64,000 nt of DNA from Planctomycetota bacterium (GCA_018242565.1 JAFEBR010001138.1:1-64000), one strand, 5' to 3'; numbered from the stretch's first letter, positions 54,657 through 63,212 are shown. The notes: generated by a model not told the origin, from the letters alone. A program made the numbers and translations.

Positions 54657-55982
54657 ATGTCCAATCCGTCGCGGGGTATTGTGACCACGGGCCACGCTGT
54701 CAGTCGCCGATCTTTTCTGCAAATCGGCACTCTGGGGGGCTTGCTGTCGTGGCCTCTCTTCCTGAAGACCCTCTCTGCGACGGCTTCCGAAACCCCGACC
54801 GCCGCTGGTAAGACAAGCTGCATCTACATCTGGACGCACGGCGGCACCAGCCACCACGACACGCTCGATCCAAAACCGACCGCCCCCGTCTCGGTCAAAG
54901 GTCCCTTCGCGGCGATCGACACCGCCCTGCCCGGTGTGCAGTTCTCTGAGATCTGCCCGCGACTGGCCCAGGAAGCCGGCCGCTTCGGCCTACTCCGCAG
55001 TTGGAACCCGATGAATGGCAGCCACGGAACCGCCGACGCCTGGTGCATGTCCGGGCGCAAATTCAACCCGGCCATCACGTACCCGTGCTACGGATCAGTG
55101 ATCAGCCAGCAGCAGGGCTTCAAATCGGCACTGCCCCCCTTCGTCCAACTGGGGAATTCTCTTGACCGTCGATTTGGCGGAGGGGTTTCCGGTGTCCTCG
55201 GCCTCGAACACATGCCGTTTGAAATCGACTCAGACCCCAGCTCCAAGGACTTTACTGTCCGCGACATTTCGCTTCCCAAGGGCATCCAGGCCGATCGTGT
55301 CAGCCGGCGTACCAACGTTCTGGCCACGCTCGACGCGTTGCAGAAACAGGCTGACCTGCAACCCAGTGAATTCGCCGCGCTCGACGAAAACTACAAGACC
55401 GCCTTCAACATGCTGACCGCTCCCGAAACGAAGCGTGCGTTTCGGCTCGACACCGAAGACCCCCGCCTGCGTGATCGGTACGGCCGAACCCGGTTCGGCC
55501 AGAGCCTGCTCCTGGCCCGCCGACTGGTTCAGTCGGGAGTGCGTTTCGTAACCGTCACTGACCCGGGTTGGGACACCCACACCAATAACTTCGAGGCGTT
55601 GCAGAAATCCCGCATGCCGCCGATCGACACGGCTCTGCCCGAACTGCTGATCGATCTCGAAGAACAAGGACTGCTCGCATCGACACTCGTGGTCTGGATG
55701 ACCGATTTCGGGCGCACCCCGAAAATCAACTCGGCCAGCGGCCGCGATCACTGGGCCAGTGCGGGGTTCGTCGTGATGGCGGGCGCCGGAATTCCCGGCG
55801 GCTCAGTCGTTGGCGCCACCGATGACCAGGGAGAACGCGCCACGCGAAGTGAATACACGACCGATTCTGTCGCCGCCACGATCTACGCCAAACTGGGGCT
55901 ACCACTGGACCTGGTCGTTACGGCTCCCGATGGCCGGCCCGTCCGTCTGATCGAGGGGCACCCCATCCGCGAATGGGCCTGA
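54657..55982 (+). CDS. DUF1501 protein with twin-arginine signal, paralogue of the preceding gene
   Basis: The 441-residue protein has the same length and arrangement as its neighbour: Tat motif S-R-R-S-F-L-Q-I-G, then W-T-H-G-G-T-S-H-H-D-T-L-D-P-K, G-S-V-I-S-Q-Q-Q-G and F-G-R-T-P-K-I-N-S-A-S-G-R-D-H-W. The N-terminal 30 residues differ and the rest is similar throughout. GGGAG lies 8 bp before the ATG at 54657; a TTG at 54603 is less likely. It is 172 bp downstream of its paralogue, in the same direction. Confidence 0.94.
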   Translation: MSNPSRGIVTTGHAVSRRSFLQIGTLGGLLSWPLFLKTLSATASETPTAAGKTSCIYIWTHGGTSHHDTLDPKPTAPVSVKGPFAAIDTALPGVQFSEICPRLAQEAGRFGLLRSWNPMNGSHGTADAWCMSGRKFNPAITYPCYGSVISQQQGFKSALPPFVQLGNSLDRRFGGGVSGVLGLEHMPFEIDSDPSSKDFTVRDISLPKGIQADRVSRRTNVLATLDALQKQADLQPSEFAALDENYKTAFNMLTAPETKRAFRLDTEDPRLRDRYGRTRFGQSLLLARRLVQSGVRFVTVTDPGWDTHTNNFEALQKSRMPPIDTALPELLIDLEEQGLLASTLVVWMTDFGRTPKINSASGRDHWASAGFVVMAGAGIPGGSVVGATDDQGERATRSEYTTDSVAATIYAKLGLPLDLVVTAPDGRPVRLIEGHPIREWA

Positions 55983-56023
55983 CTCCGCTTCGTCCGCCAC
56001 CCAGGTCGTTTCCCTGAACGGGC

Positions 56024-57367
56024 TTATTTCCCCAGCGCCAGCAGCGCCACGTTGTAATAAATCAGCACACCGATCATATCGCTCAGCGAGGCGATCAGCG
56101 GATTCGACATCAACGCCGGGTCGAGCCCCAGTTGCTTCAAAACAATCGGCAGCAGCGTCCCGTTGACGGTTCCAAACGTGACCACCAGGGCCACCGTGCC
56201 GGCAACCACGGCGGCATCGACTGTGGGCACGTAGAACCGCGCAAACGTAAAGCCCATCACCGCCAGCGTGGCCCCCAATGTGAGTCCTGTCAGCAATTCA
56301 CGCCGGCCAATTTGAAATTGTGTCTGGCGATTGAGTTGCCCCAACGCCAAGGCCCGAATCACCAGCGTGGCCGATTGCGAACCGGCATTCCCGCCACTGG
56401 CCAGCACCAGAGGCAGGAACCAGACCAGCCATTCGAAATGTTCGGTCTGGGAGTTGTAATGGCTCAAAATCGCCGAGGTGCCGAATCCCGCCACCAGCAG
56501 CAGCACCAGCCAGATGCCCCGCTTCCAGGCCAGAGTGAAGAACGAGGTGGACAGATACCCGTCTTCGAGCGGTTCGACGCCCCCCAGGCGGTGGACGTCT
56601 TCGGTGGCTTCCTGCTGCACGACGTCGAGCACGTCGTCGTGGGTGACGATTCCCACGAGGCGCCCCTGGTCGTCGACCACCGGCATGGCGATGAAGTCGT
56701 ACCGCGCAATCTTGTTGGCCACCATCTCCTGATCGTCATCGACCCGGACCGAGATCACATCGGTATCCATCAGGTCGGCGACCAGCGCGTCCGAACGGGC
56801 CAGAAACAGCTTGCGCAGCGTGATGAAGCCATGCAGGTGTCGGGCTTCATCGATCACGTACACGTAGTAAATCGTTTCCCGATCGGGTGCCTGATGTCGC
56901 AATTGCGACAGCGCTTCGCGAACCGTCATCCCCTCGGGCAATGAGGCGTAATCGGTGGTCATGATCGACCCGGCACTGTGATCCGGATACGACAGCAGTT
57001 TGCGAATGTCGGTGCGTTCGGCGTGGGCAATCAGGGGCAGCAGCAACTCGACCTGCTCGTCGTCCATATTCTTCAGAAACGACGCGCGATCATCCGACGC
57101 CATGGCCTCGAGCAGGCCGGTCAAGTCCTTCTTTTCGAGGGTGGCCACCAGTTCCATCTGCCGGGGCAGCGACAGGAATGCGAACACTTCCCCCCGCCGC
57201 CCGACATTGGCATGCGACAGCACATTCCAGCATTCCGTGGTCGTCAGCGCGTCGAGATTCTCGGCGATGACCCCCGGGTGGAAGACTTCGCAGAATTCCT
57301 GCATGGCCGAGACGTCCTGCTCATTGAGCATCTCCCGAAGTTCGGGCAATAACAGGGGATCGTGCAT
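56024..57367 (-). CDS. mgtE: magnesium transporter MgtE
   Basis: The 447-residue protein has the three MgtE parts. The N-terminal helical domain (about 1-125) has motifs such as L-L-E-A-M-A-S-D-D. A CBS domain pair (about 130-250) has D-E-A-R-H-L-H-G-F-I-T-L-R and D-D-Q-G-R-L-V-G-I-V-T. Five membrane segments (about 285-445) include G-G-N-A-G-S-Q-S-A-T-L-V-I-R-A, part of the ion pore. The start is the ATG at 57367; a TTG at 57418 would overlap the rpsI terminator. Mg2+ uptake is gated by cytosolic Mg2+ through the N and CBS domains. Confidence 0.94.
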   Translation of the reverse strand: MHDPLLLPELREMLNEQDVSAMQEFCEVFHPGVIAENLDALTTTECWNVLSHANVGRRGEVFAFLSLPRQMELVATLEKKDLTGLLEAMASDDRASFLKNMDDEQVELLLPLIAHAERTDIRKLLSYPDHSAGSIMTTDYASLPEGMTVREALSQLRHQAPDRETIYYVYVIDEARHLHGFITLRKLFLARSDALVADLMDTDVISVRVDDDQEMVANKIARYDFIAMPVVDDQGRLVGIVTHDDVLDVVQQEATEDVHRLGGVEPLEDGYLSTSFFTLAWKRGIWLVLLLVAGFGTSAILSHYNSQTEHFEWLVWFLPLVLASGGNAGSQSATLVIRALALGQLNRQTQFQIGRRELLTGLTLGATLAVMGFTFARFYVPTVDAAVVAGTVALVVTFGTVNGTLLPIVLKQLGLDPALMSNPLIASLSDMIGVLIYYNVALLALGK

Positions 57368-57416
57368 GTGCGACCAGCCGATGCAGGAAGAAGAACTTGA
57401 GACAGCACGCGGGAAC

Positions 57417-57446
57417 AAAAAAAACGCGGCGCTGGTGCGCCGCGTT
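57417..57446 (-). terminator. Rho-independent terminator of rplM-rpsI
   Basis: AACGCGGCGC and GCGCCGCGTT form a perfect 10-bp stem with a 4-nt loop (57446-57423), followed on the minus strand by T8. The last two A-U pairs overlap the U-tract. It lies 30 bp after the rpsI stop. Confidence 0.9.
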
Positions 57447-57476
57447 CAGATCATCAGAGACAGCAAACCCGAGCCA

Positions 57477-58082
57477 TCACCGCTTCGAGAACTGGAAGCT
57501 GCGACGGGCTTTCTTGTGGCCGTATTTCTTGCGTTCGACCATACGATCGTCACGGGTGAGGAACCCCCCATCGCTCAGGGGACCGTGCAATTCCGGATGC
57601 AGCGCCTGCACCGCACGGGCAATCCCCAGAATGACCGCTCCCGCCTGACCGTTGATACCGCCGCCGCTGGCCCGGACCCAAATGTCGACCTGGCCGTACA
57701 TGCCGGTCGCTTTCAGGGGGGCTTCAATCAGCAGTCGATGACGTTCGACCGGGAAATACTCTTCGAAAGCCCGACCATTGACGGTTACCTTGCCGGTCCC
57801 CTTCTTCAGGCGGACGCGAGCCACCGCCGTCTTACGACGACCGGTGCTGATCGCCGTGCCGCTGGCGTCAATCTTGCCACGAATCACCGTGGGCAGACGA
57901 ACAACCGGGGCCGCCGGTTCGGCAGACGCCGCCGAGGTTCCCAGGGTCAGCCCGTCAACGACCGAGCCTTCGGCCGCGGGGACAGGTTCACTCGCCGCCG
58001 CACTTTCAGCAGCCGCCGCACCTTCGGTTGCAACCACCGGATCATTGGGCTGGGCTTGAGATTCGCTCACTTCGTTTTCCAT
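57477..58082 (-). CDS. rpsI: 30S ribosomal protein S9 with an N-terminal extension
   Basis: The 201-residue protein contains a complete S9 domain from about residue 75 (T-G-R-R-K-T-A-V-A-R-V) to the C-terminus (K-K-A-R-R-S-F-Q-F-S-K-R, the conserved tail reaching the P site). Usual S9 proteins are about 130 residues. Here an Ala/Glu-rich, acidic ~70-residue extension precedes the domain. The ATG at 58082 is the only reasonable start for the extension. It is downstream of rplM, the universal L13-S9 pair, separated by 71 bp. Confidence 0.97.
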   Translation of the reverse strand: MENEVSESQAQPNDPVVATEGAAAAESAAASEPVPAAEGSVVDGLTLGTSAASAEPAAPVVRLPTVIRGKIDASGTAISTGRRKTAVARVRLKKGTGKVTVNGRAFEEYFPVERHRLLIEAPLKATGMYGQVDIWVRASGGGINGQAGAVILGIARAVQALHPELHGPLSDGGFLTRDDRMVERKKYGHKKARRSFQFSKR

Positions 58083-58153
58083 GACTGTCTTACCTGATCA
58101 AACAAATGTCTTCGAATGGAATGCGGATTTCAGAGTTCGCGTCGGCAGGCCGG

Positions 58154-58621
58154 TTACAGCGCCCGCGGGGTCGGGACCTGCGACTGATGGGGATGTTCAT
58201 TCCCCTTGTAAACCTTGAGCTTCTTCAGCATGTGCCGGCCCAGCTTGTTCTTCGGCAACATGCGGCGAACGGCCAGACGCAGAATGTCTTCAGGACGCTT
58301 TTCCAGCATTTCGGCGGCGGGAACGACTTTGCGTCCACCCGGATAACCGGTGTAATAATCGTACTGCTTGCTCAGCATCTTCGAAGTGAAGTTCGGATGC
58401 GTGGGGTGGGCCATCCGACGTCCGCCGAAACGCACCTTTTCGGCATTGATCACGACAATGAAATCGCCCACATCGACATGCGGAGTGTACTGCGGCTTGT
58501 GCTTGCCCATCAGGATCGTCGCCAGTTTCACGGCCAAACGGCCGACGACATGCCCGGAAGCGTCAACCAGGATCCAGTCGGGGTTGATTTCCCCGGGTTT
58601 TGCGAGATACGACTTAGTCAC
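58154..58621 (-). CDS. rplM: 50S ribosomal protein L13
   Basis: The 155-residue protein has T-K-S-Y-L-A-K-P-G-E at the start, W-I-L-V-D-A-S-G-H-V-V-G-R-L-A and G-K-H-K-P-Q-Y-T-P. Near the end it has R-M-L-P-K-N-K-L-G-R. I set the start at GTG at 58621 because TTGAGG lies 9 bp upstream as a Shine-Dalgarno. A longer frame starting with that TTG itself would add five residues absent from L13. rpsI follows. Confidence 0.95.
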   Translation of the reverse strand: MTKSYLAKPGEINPDWILVDASGHVVGRLAVKLATILMGKHKPQYTPHVDVGDFIVVINAEKVRFGGRRMAHPTHPNFTSKMLSKQYDYYTGYPGGRKVVPAAEMLEKRPEDILRLAVRRMLPKNKLGRHMLKKLKVYKGNEHPHQSQVPTPRAL

Positions 58622-59137
58622 GTGAATATTCCTCAACTTGATGACGACGAAGTTCTAACCCCATCGGGTGATGACCAGTTTTTCGCGGCGATTCGAACCG
58701 AAAACTGGCGATCACCTGCGCAATCCAAGCCTGACATCATGTCTTCAGGCAGGCCGTCGCTTTGCACTCCCCGGGGAAGCGCGACGGAACGGGGCAGTTT
58801 AACCGGTTTCGGTTCTCGATTCAATGGCTCCCACACAAATTTGGAGCAATCTCGACTCGCCCTCCCTGGCCCCTCTATTTCCGGGCCCCATTCTAGGGCG
58901 CTGCCTCATGCACTCCCAGTCTCAATCTCATCCCGCGCCAGAAATCCCGGAAAAATCTGCCAGCGAAACTCCCCACTGCGGGCTTCAGCTCAGTCAAAAC
59001 CGCCTGGGAACCAGACCCCAACTCATCCAGCTCGCCAAAATTGACACAAACCATTGTTTAATATACAGTTAAGAGGAATCCAACAGCACCAGCGGACTCC
59101 CCGGCACAGAGACACACGCTTCAGTGGCCCCTGGCAT
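58622..59137. other. 516-bp divergent intergenic region, rplM / kinase-RDD
   Basis: No credible gene. The left part must hold the rplM-rpsI promoter, which I could not place with confidence. The right end has the rightward kinase promoter at 59041-59069. Confidence 0.5.
59041..59069 (+). promoter_or_regulatory. sigma-70-type promoter of the kinase-RDD gene
   Basis: A perfect TTGACA (59041-59046), 17 bp, and TACAGT (59064-59069). The expected start near 59076 gives a leader of about 62 nt to the ATG at 59138. Confidence 0.6.
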
Positions 59138-60649
59138 ATGAAATCTCCCGCTCCAGACCAGCCCAAGATCCCGGCCACTGCTTTACCCATCCCTGCTTCC
59201 GCCAAGTCCACCGCGGAACAACTCTCGGCGACAGTTCTCTATCCCCACGGAGCCGACCCTCATCCCAGCATCCTGGGCGATGCCGAGGTGTTCGCACCAG
59301 GAACGCTGCTCAAGCACTTCCGCATCGTCCGCCTGATCGGTCGAGGCGGCATGGGAGACGTGTATGAAGCGACCGACGAATCCCTCGAACGCACCGTCGC
59401 CTTGAAGGTCATTCAGGCCGGCAAACAGATCGCGACCACCGACCATGCCCGTTTGATTCACGAAGCCCGTTCACAGGCCCGCATCAATCATCCGCATGTC
59501 GTTCAGATTTATTACGTCGGCCTGGAACCCGATTGCCCGTTCCTGGCAATGGAATTCGTCATCGGCAAAACACTCGCCGAGAGTCTCCGCGAGCAGCGCC
59601 CCTCATTCCGTAACGTCGTCCGCATTGCACTGGAAGTCACCCGGGCCCTGGCCAAGGCCAACGAAATGGGCATCGTGCATGCTGACATCAAACCCAGCAA
59701 CATCATTCTCGACCAGGCCGGCACGGCTAAGCTTTCGGACTTCGGCCTCGCCCGCCCCGTCTCCGCCGACCCCTCCCGCACGACTGGCCTCACCGGTACA
59801 CCCAAGTACATGGCCCCCGAACTGTTCACCGGACTTCCCAACTCAGCCGCCAGCGACATGTACTCGCTGGGCATCACGCTGTTTGAAATGACGTTCGGAA
59901 GTTACCCCTACGCCGACTCGGCGACTTCATTCTCACAACAGATCACGCTCCATCGAACTGCGGACATTGAATTCCCCAAACCGTGGCCCGAGGGAATTCC
60001 CGAAGGCTGGCGTTCGGTTCTGGAACGCCTCCTGGCCAAACAGCCAACCGATCGCTTTGCCAGTTATGCCGAATTGCGGGCAGCGATCAGTCAGTTCCGC
60101 CCCACCACCCGATTGCCCGCCGGACTGTTACCCCGCGCCCTGGCGTGGACGATCGACTTTGGTTTGCTCCTGGCCACGCTGGGAATGTTCGGAGTCACAG
60201 AGTTCCTGCTGCGCCTGGGCCTGGATAAACTCCTGGAAATCAAACTGGACTACCTCGTCGGTCTACTGGTGTTTCTGGCCCAGGCCGGTGCGTTTGTACT
60301 GATGTCGATCGCGCACGCGAAATTCAAAATCACTCCCGGCAAACGACTGTTTCAGATTTCGATCGCCGACTCGCACGGTCTCGACCTGGTCCCAGCACGC
60401 CTCGTCCCGAGATTGATTCTGTCGCAGTTTCCCGTAACGCTCATTCTGTTTATGGAACTGATCGACCGATTGACGGGCGAAGCCTTCGGCTGGCTGGTCC
60501 CCACCGCGGTCGCCGTCATGTTTCTGTGGTTCATCGGCAACGCCGTTTCCGTTTTGCTCGCGTCGAGTCGACTCGCCCTGCACGACCGCATACTGGGCTC
60601 GCGGGTCGTCGTCGATCAGGCCGAGTCCCAGACGCCGGTCACGGCATAA
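59138..60649 (+). CDS. Ser/Thr protein kinase fused to an RDD membrane domain
   Basis: The 503-residue protein has a disordered N-terminus (1-57). The kinase domain (about 61-320) has I-G-R-G-G-M-G-D-V, K90, E109, H-A-D-I-K-P-S-N (181-188) and D-F-G (201-203). The HRD Arg is replaced by Ala, so it is a non-RD kinase, while the catalytic Asp and Asn are intact. From about 325 an RDD domain with three or more membrane segments follows, starting L-P-R-A-L-A-W-T-I-D-F. The protein is thus anchored by its C-terminus. I start at the ATG at 59138. Confidence 0.92.
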   Translation: MKSPAPDQPKIPATALPIPASAKSTAEQLSATVLYPHGADPHPSILGDAEVFAPGTLLKHFRIVRLIGRGGMGDVYEATDESLERTVALKVIQAGKQIATTDHARLIHEARSQARINHPHVVQIYYVGLEPDCPFLAMEFVIGKTLAESLREQRPSFRNVVRIALEVTRALAKANEMGIVHADIKPSNIILDQAGTAKLSDFGLARPVSADPSRTTGLTGTPKYMAPELFTGLPNSAASDMYSLGITLFEMTFGSYPYADSATSFSQQITLHRTADIEFPKPWPEGIPEGWRSVLERLLAKQPTDRFASYAELRAAISQFRPTTRLPAGLLPRALAWTIDFGLLLATLGMFGVTEFLLRLGLDKLLEIKLDYLVGLLVFLAQAGAFVLMSIAHAKFKITPGKRLFQISIADSHGLDLVPARLVPRLILSQFPVTLILFMELIDRLTGEAFGWLVPTAVAVMFLWFIGNAVSVLLASSRLALHDRILGSRVVVDQAESQTPVTA

Positions 60650-60674
60650 ACCGAATGCTGCCCGCAGTCCCGTC

Positions 60675-60711
60675 AAAAAACAAACCGGCCCGACGGAGTT
60701 CCCGGGGCCGG
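60675..60711 (-). terminator. Rho-independent terminator of the WD40 gene at 60739
   Basis: On the minus strand CCGGCCC pairs with GGGCCGG (60711-60705 with 60691-60685) around a 13-nt loop. It is followed by TTTG and T6 (60684-60675). It lies between the convergent kinase-RDD and WD40 genes. Confidence 0.7.
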
Positions 60712-60738
60712 CGACCTGCAAGGTGGGTGACAGAAATT

Positions 60739-61797
60739 TCAGCCGACTTCCAGGGCCTTTTTCACGCGACCCGTACGGGCATCGTACAATTGCAGCGTGC
60801 CGTCGTTGCCCGAGACAGCCAGAAACTGGCAGTCGGGCGAGAACTTGATATCCCAGACCATCGAAGCTGAAATCGAAATCTCGAAACGCTTACGGGCGGT
60901 TTCCAGATCCCAGACCACGATCTTCCGCCGGTGACCTCCCCAGGCGGCTGTTTTTCCATCGACCGACACGGCCATCGAAGTCACACCGAACAGGCCCGCC
61001 TTGGCTCCCAGGACTTCGCCCTTCCCGTTGGCATCCCAGATCCGAACGGTGTCGTCGAGACTGGCGGTCAGCACTCGCCCCTCAGGCAATACCGCCACCG
61101 ACGTCGCCGGTTGTTCATGGCCCTGCCAGTTCTGCACTTCTTGTCCGGTGCTCAGGTCCCAGAGTCGAATCCCGCCCCCATAATTCGCCGCGGCCAGGTA
61201 TCGACCATCGCTCGAGAATTTCAAATGGGTCGTGCGCACAGCCGGACCAGTTACCAGTCGGCGTTCCAGGTTGCGTTCGGGCGCGCTCTGCGGATCAATC
61301 AGAAACACCGAGCCATCCGTGGCGGCCACCGCCGCTTTCGTCCCATCAGGCGAGACGGTTGTCCACGAAAACTCGGATTCACCCGGCAACTCCAGCACCA
61401 GGCGATCTTCACCCGACTCCAGTCCCGACCACCACAGGCGTCCTTCGCGCGTCGCCACCAACGCGTAGCGGTCGTCCGCCGCCAAATCGGCTGAGACAAT
61501 CGTCTCTCCTGGCGGTCCCACGCTGACCCGCCGGGGTCCCTCATCCAGATTGTGCAGAATGAGCGGCCCCGCTTCGCCGATTTCCCCGTGTGTCACCGTC
61601 AGCAATCGCCGACCATCCGCGGACCACGAGATTTTTCGCACAGCCGTCGAGGAAATCGGGGTCACAGCTTCTTCGAGTTCCGAGGGATTCAAAAACCCGC
61701 CCGGCTGCAACGCGGCCGGCCGGCTGGCGACCCACACTCCCAAGGCGACAATGCCACCGATAATGGCCAGACCGGTCCCTGTTTCTCGCAGTTTCAT
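60739..61797 (-). CDS. membrane-anchored WD40 repeat protein
   Basis: The 352-residue protein has an N-terminal hydrophobic segment (about residues 9-26: L-A-I-I-G-G-I-V-A-L-G-V-W-V-A) that anchors it in the membrane. WD40 repeats follow, for example G-G-G-I-R-L-W-D-L-S-T-G-Q and D-D-T-V-R-I-W-D. Six to seven repeats are discernible, enough for a propeller. The ATG at 61797 has GGAG 7 bp upstream. It is convergent with the kinase-RDD gene. Function unknown. Confidence 0.88.
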   Translation of the reverse strand: MKLRETGTGLAIIGGIVALGVWVASRPAALQPGGFLNPSELEEAVTPISSTAVRKISWSADGRRLLTVTHGEIGEAGPLILHNLDEGPRRVSVGPPGETIVSADLAADDRYALVATREGRLWWSGLESGEDRLVLELPGESEFSWTTVSPDGTKAAVAATDGSVFLIDPQSAPERNLERRLVTGPAVRTTHLKFSSDGRYLAAANYGGGIRLWDLSTGQEVQNWQGHEQPATSVAVLPEGRVLTASLDDTVRIWDANGKGEVLGAKAGLFGVTSMAVSVDGKTAAWGGHRRKIVVWDLETARKRFEISISASMVWDIKFSPDCQFLAVSGNDGTLQLYDARTGRVKKALEVG

Positions 61798-62162
61798 GAC
61801 ACTCTCCAACTTTCCTAAGACCTGAAAAACGACCGCGGCGGAGTGCCCCGAATGGGGTGCTGGTGAATCTAAGACATTTTGCCTTGTCGGTCAATTTCAG
61901 TATTTCGACAGGATCTCGTTCTACTTCGCCCGACACCTGGGATTCTTGGATTTTTTTTCAAAATCCCAGGTGTCGCGACGCCAAGCTCGCGAGTAACCCT
62001 AATGCCCCGAAGGCGTTGGAGTCGCGCAGCAACTGGCCCTGAACCTGGCCTCATCAGCCCCCAGGTCACGCCGACACCCCATACGGCGCACTGGTCCTGC
62101 ACCGTACGGATCTCGGCTCGACAACCGCCCTCTGCCTTACCCTCAAAGGCGAAGCCAGAGCC
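61798..62162. other. 365-bp region with a large perfect inverted repeat
   Basis: No gene is evident. It contains the 14-bp perfect inverted repeat at 61931-61975. Otherwise it has the leader and promoter region of the WD40 gene. Confidence 0.5.
61931..61975. repeat. perfect 14-bp inverted repeat with T8 loop
   Basis: CGACACCTGGGATT (61931-61944) and AATCCCAGGTGTCG (61962-61975) are perfectly complementary, with a 17-nt loop containing T8. It lies between two genes that both run leftward (the WD40 gene at 60739 and the Cys N-terminal hydrolase at 62163). It could be a bidirectional terminator-like hairpin or an interspersed repeat; no T-run follows the stem on either strand. Confidence 0.6.
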
Positions 62163-63212
62163 TCAGCCTTTGTTCACACCGAACACGAACGGCTGGGCCT
62201 TTTCCAGTTTGTCGGTCACATCGCCGTTGAGTTTGAAGATCTCTTTTTCGACCTGCAGTTCCTTTTCAGGTTGCCCCGGGCTGAAGTCGAGCCTGGAGAC
62301 ATCGATCCAGACCACGTTCGGTGCGTAGGTACTCTCAAAGTAGTAACGGCCGCTCGTCAGGTCCTGCACCGACCGGAAAATCGTACTGGAAACATTGGGC
62401 TTCTTCGGATCCGGTTTGCCGAAGGGCACGGAAACGTTCCGGATCACACTGAACATGAAGGCTGCCCCTTCGTCCCGATTGGCCGGCTTGGGCAAGTTGT
62501 CGGCATAGTAAGCCGCCCGTACGAAGCGATCGGTCGGTGTCCGTTCGCCGGGCAACGGCTTATCGCCACCGAACGTGCGATAGTTCTTGAGGTTCTCGAT
62601 CTGCTTGTCGTAGGTGGGCTCGTTGGTCATCACGGTGAATCGCTTGTCGTGATACACCTTGGCCTTGCCGGCGATGTACTCGATCACCGCTGAGTCGCCG
62701 GTCTTGTCCGAGAGTGAGATATGCACCAGAGTCGGAAAGCCATTCGGCAAGATCAGCGTATCGATCTGGAACGCGAACGACTTCTGCGCTTCGACCGACT
62801 CGGCGACCGATGCGTAATTATCGAGGAAGTACTGCACCCACTGGGTGACCCCCAACCCTTCCCGCTTGGGATCGCGCTTGCCGTAGTCGCATTCGCCGGC
62901 CAGATACAGAATATGGGCACTCAGCCCTTTCTCGTTGACTCCTTCGTGGGTGGCCAGGTCGTAACCGGTGATCACCAGGCTGCCGTATTTCGACGTCCAC
63001 TTGTGAGGATTCTCGGCCACCGCCCCGACGCGTTGCATGCCGCGCGGATACACGCGGAAGGCGGAGTTGGCCTTCTCAGTCCAGCCCTGCGTCCGCCCCA
63101 CGAACACTTGCCCATCCCCGGCCTGCCAAAGGACGCGAGAACAGGGGAGTGCCGTCGAGGCCGTGATCAGACTGATCAGACAAACCGCCAAAGCTCCAAC
63201 AAGTTGACGCAT
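62163..63212 (-). CDS. linear amide C-N hydrolase (choloylglycine hydrolase family)
   Basis: The 349-residue protein has a signal peptide ending A-L-P, so that cleavage would expose C24 as the N-terminal nucleophile of the Ntn-hydrolase fold. R40 (V-F-V-G-R-T) is the conserved Arg, and E-G-V-N-E-K-G-L, V-M-T-N-E-P and T-P-T-D-R-F are present. These are as in penicillin V acylase and bile-salt hydrolases. The usual Asp after R-T-M (R-T-M-D-W) is Gly here (R-T-Q-G-W). The substrate could be an N-acyl amide such as an acyl-homoserine lactone, a penicillin or a bile salt; sequence does not decide. Confidence 0.9.
   Translation of the reverse strand: MRQLVGALAVCLISLITASTALPCSRVLWQAGDGQVFVGRTQGWTEKANSAFRVYPRGMQRVGAVAENPHKWTSKYGSLVITGYDLATHEGVNEKGLSAHILYLAGECDYGKRDPKREGLGVTQWVQYFLDNYASVAESVEAQKSFAFQIDTLILPNGFPTLVHISLSDKTGDSAVIEYIAGKAKVYHDKRFTVMTNEPTYDKQIENLKNYRTFGGDKPLPGERTPTDRFVRAAYYADNLPKPANRDEGAAFMFSVIRNVSVPFGKPDPKKPNVSSTIFRSVQDLTSGRYYFESTYAPNVVWIDVSRLDFSPGQPEKELQVEKEIFKLNGDVTDKLEKAQPFVFGVNKG

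Noticed and set aside
58106-59044. Plus-strand frame of 312 codons over rplM and its upstream region
   Set aside because: Antisense to L13 over much of its length and of random composition beyond.
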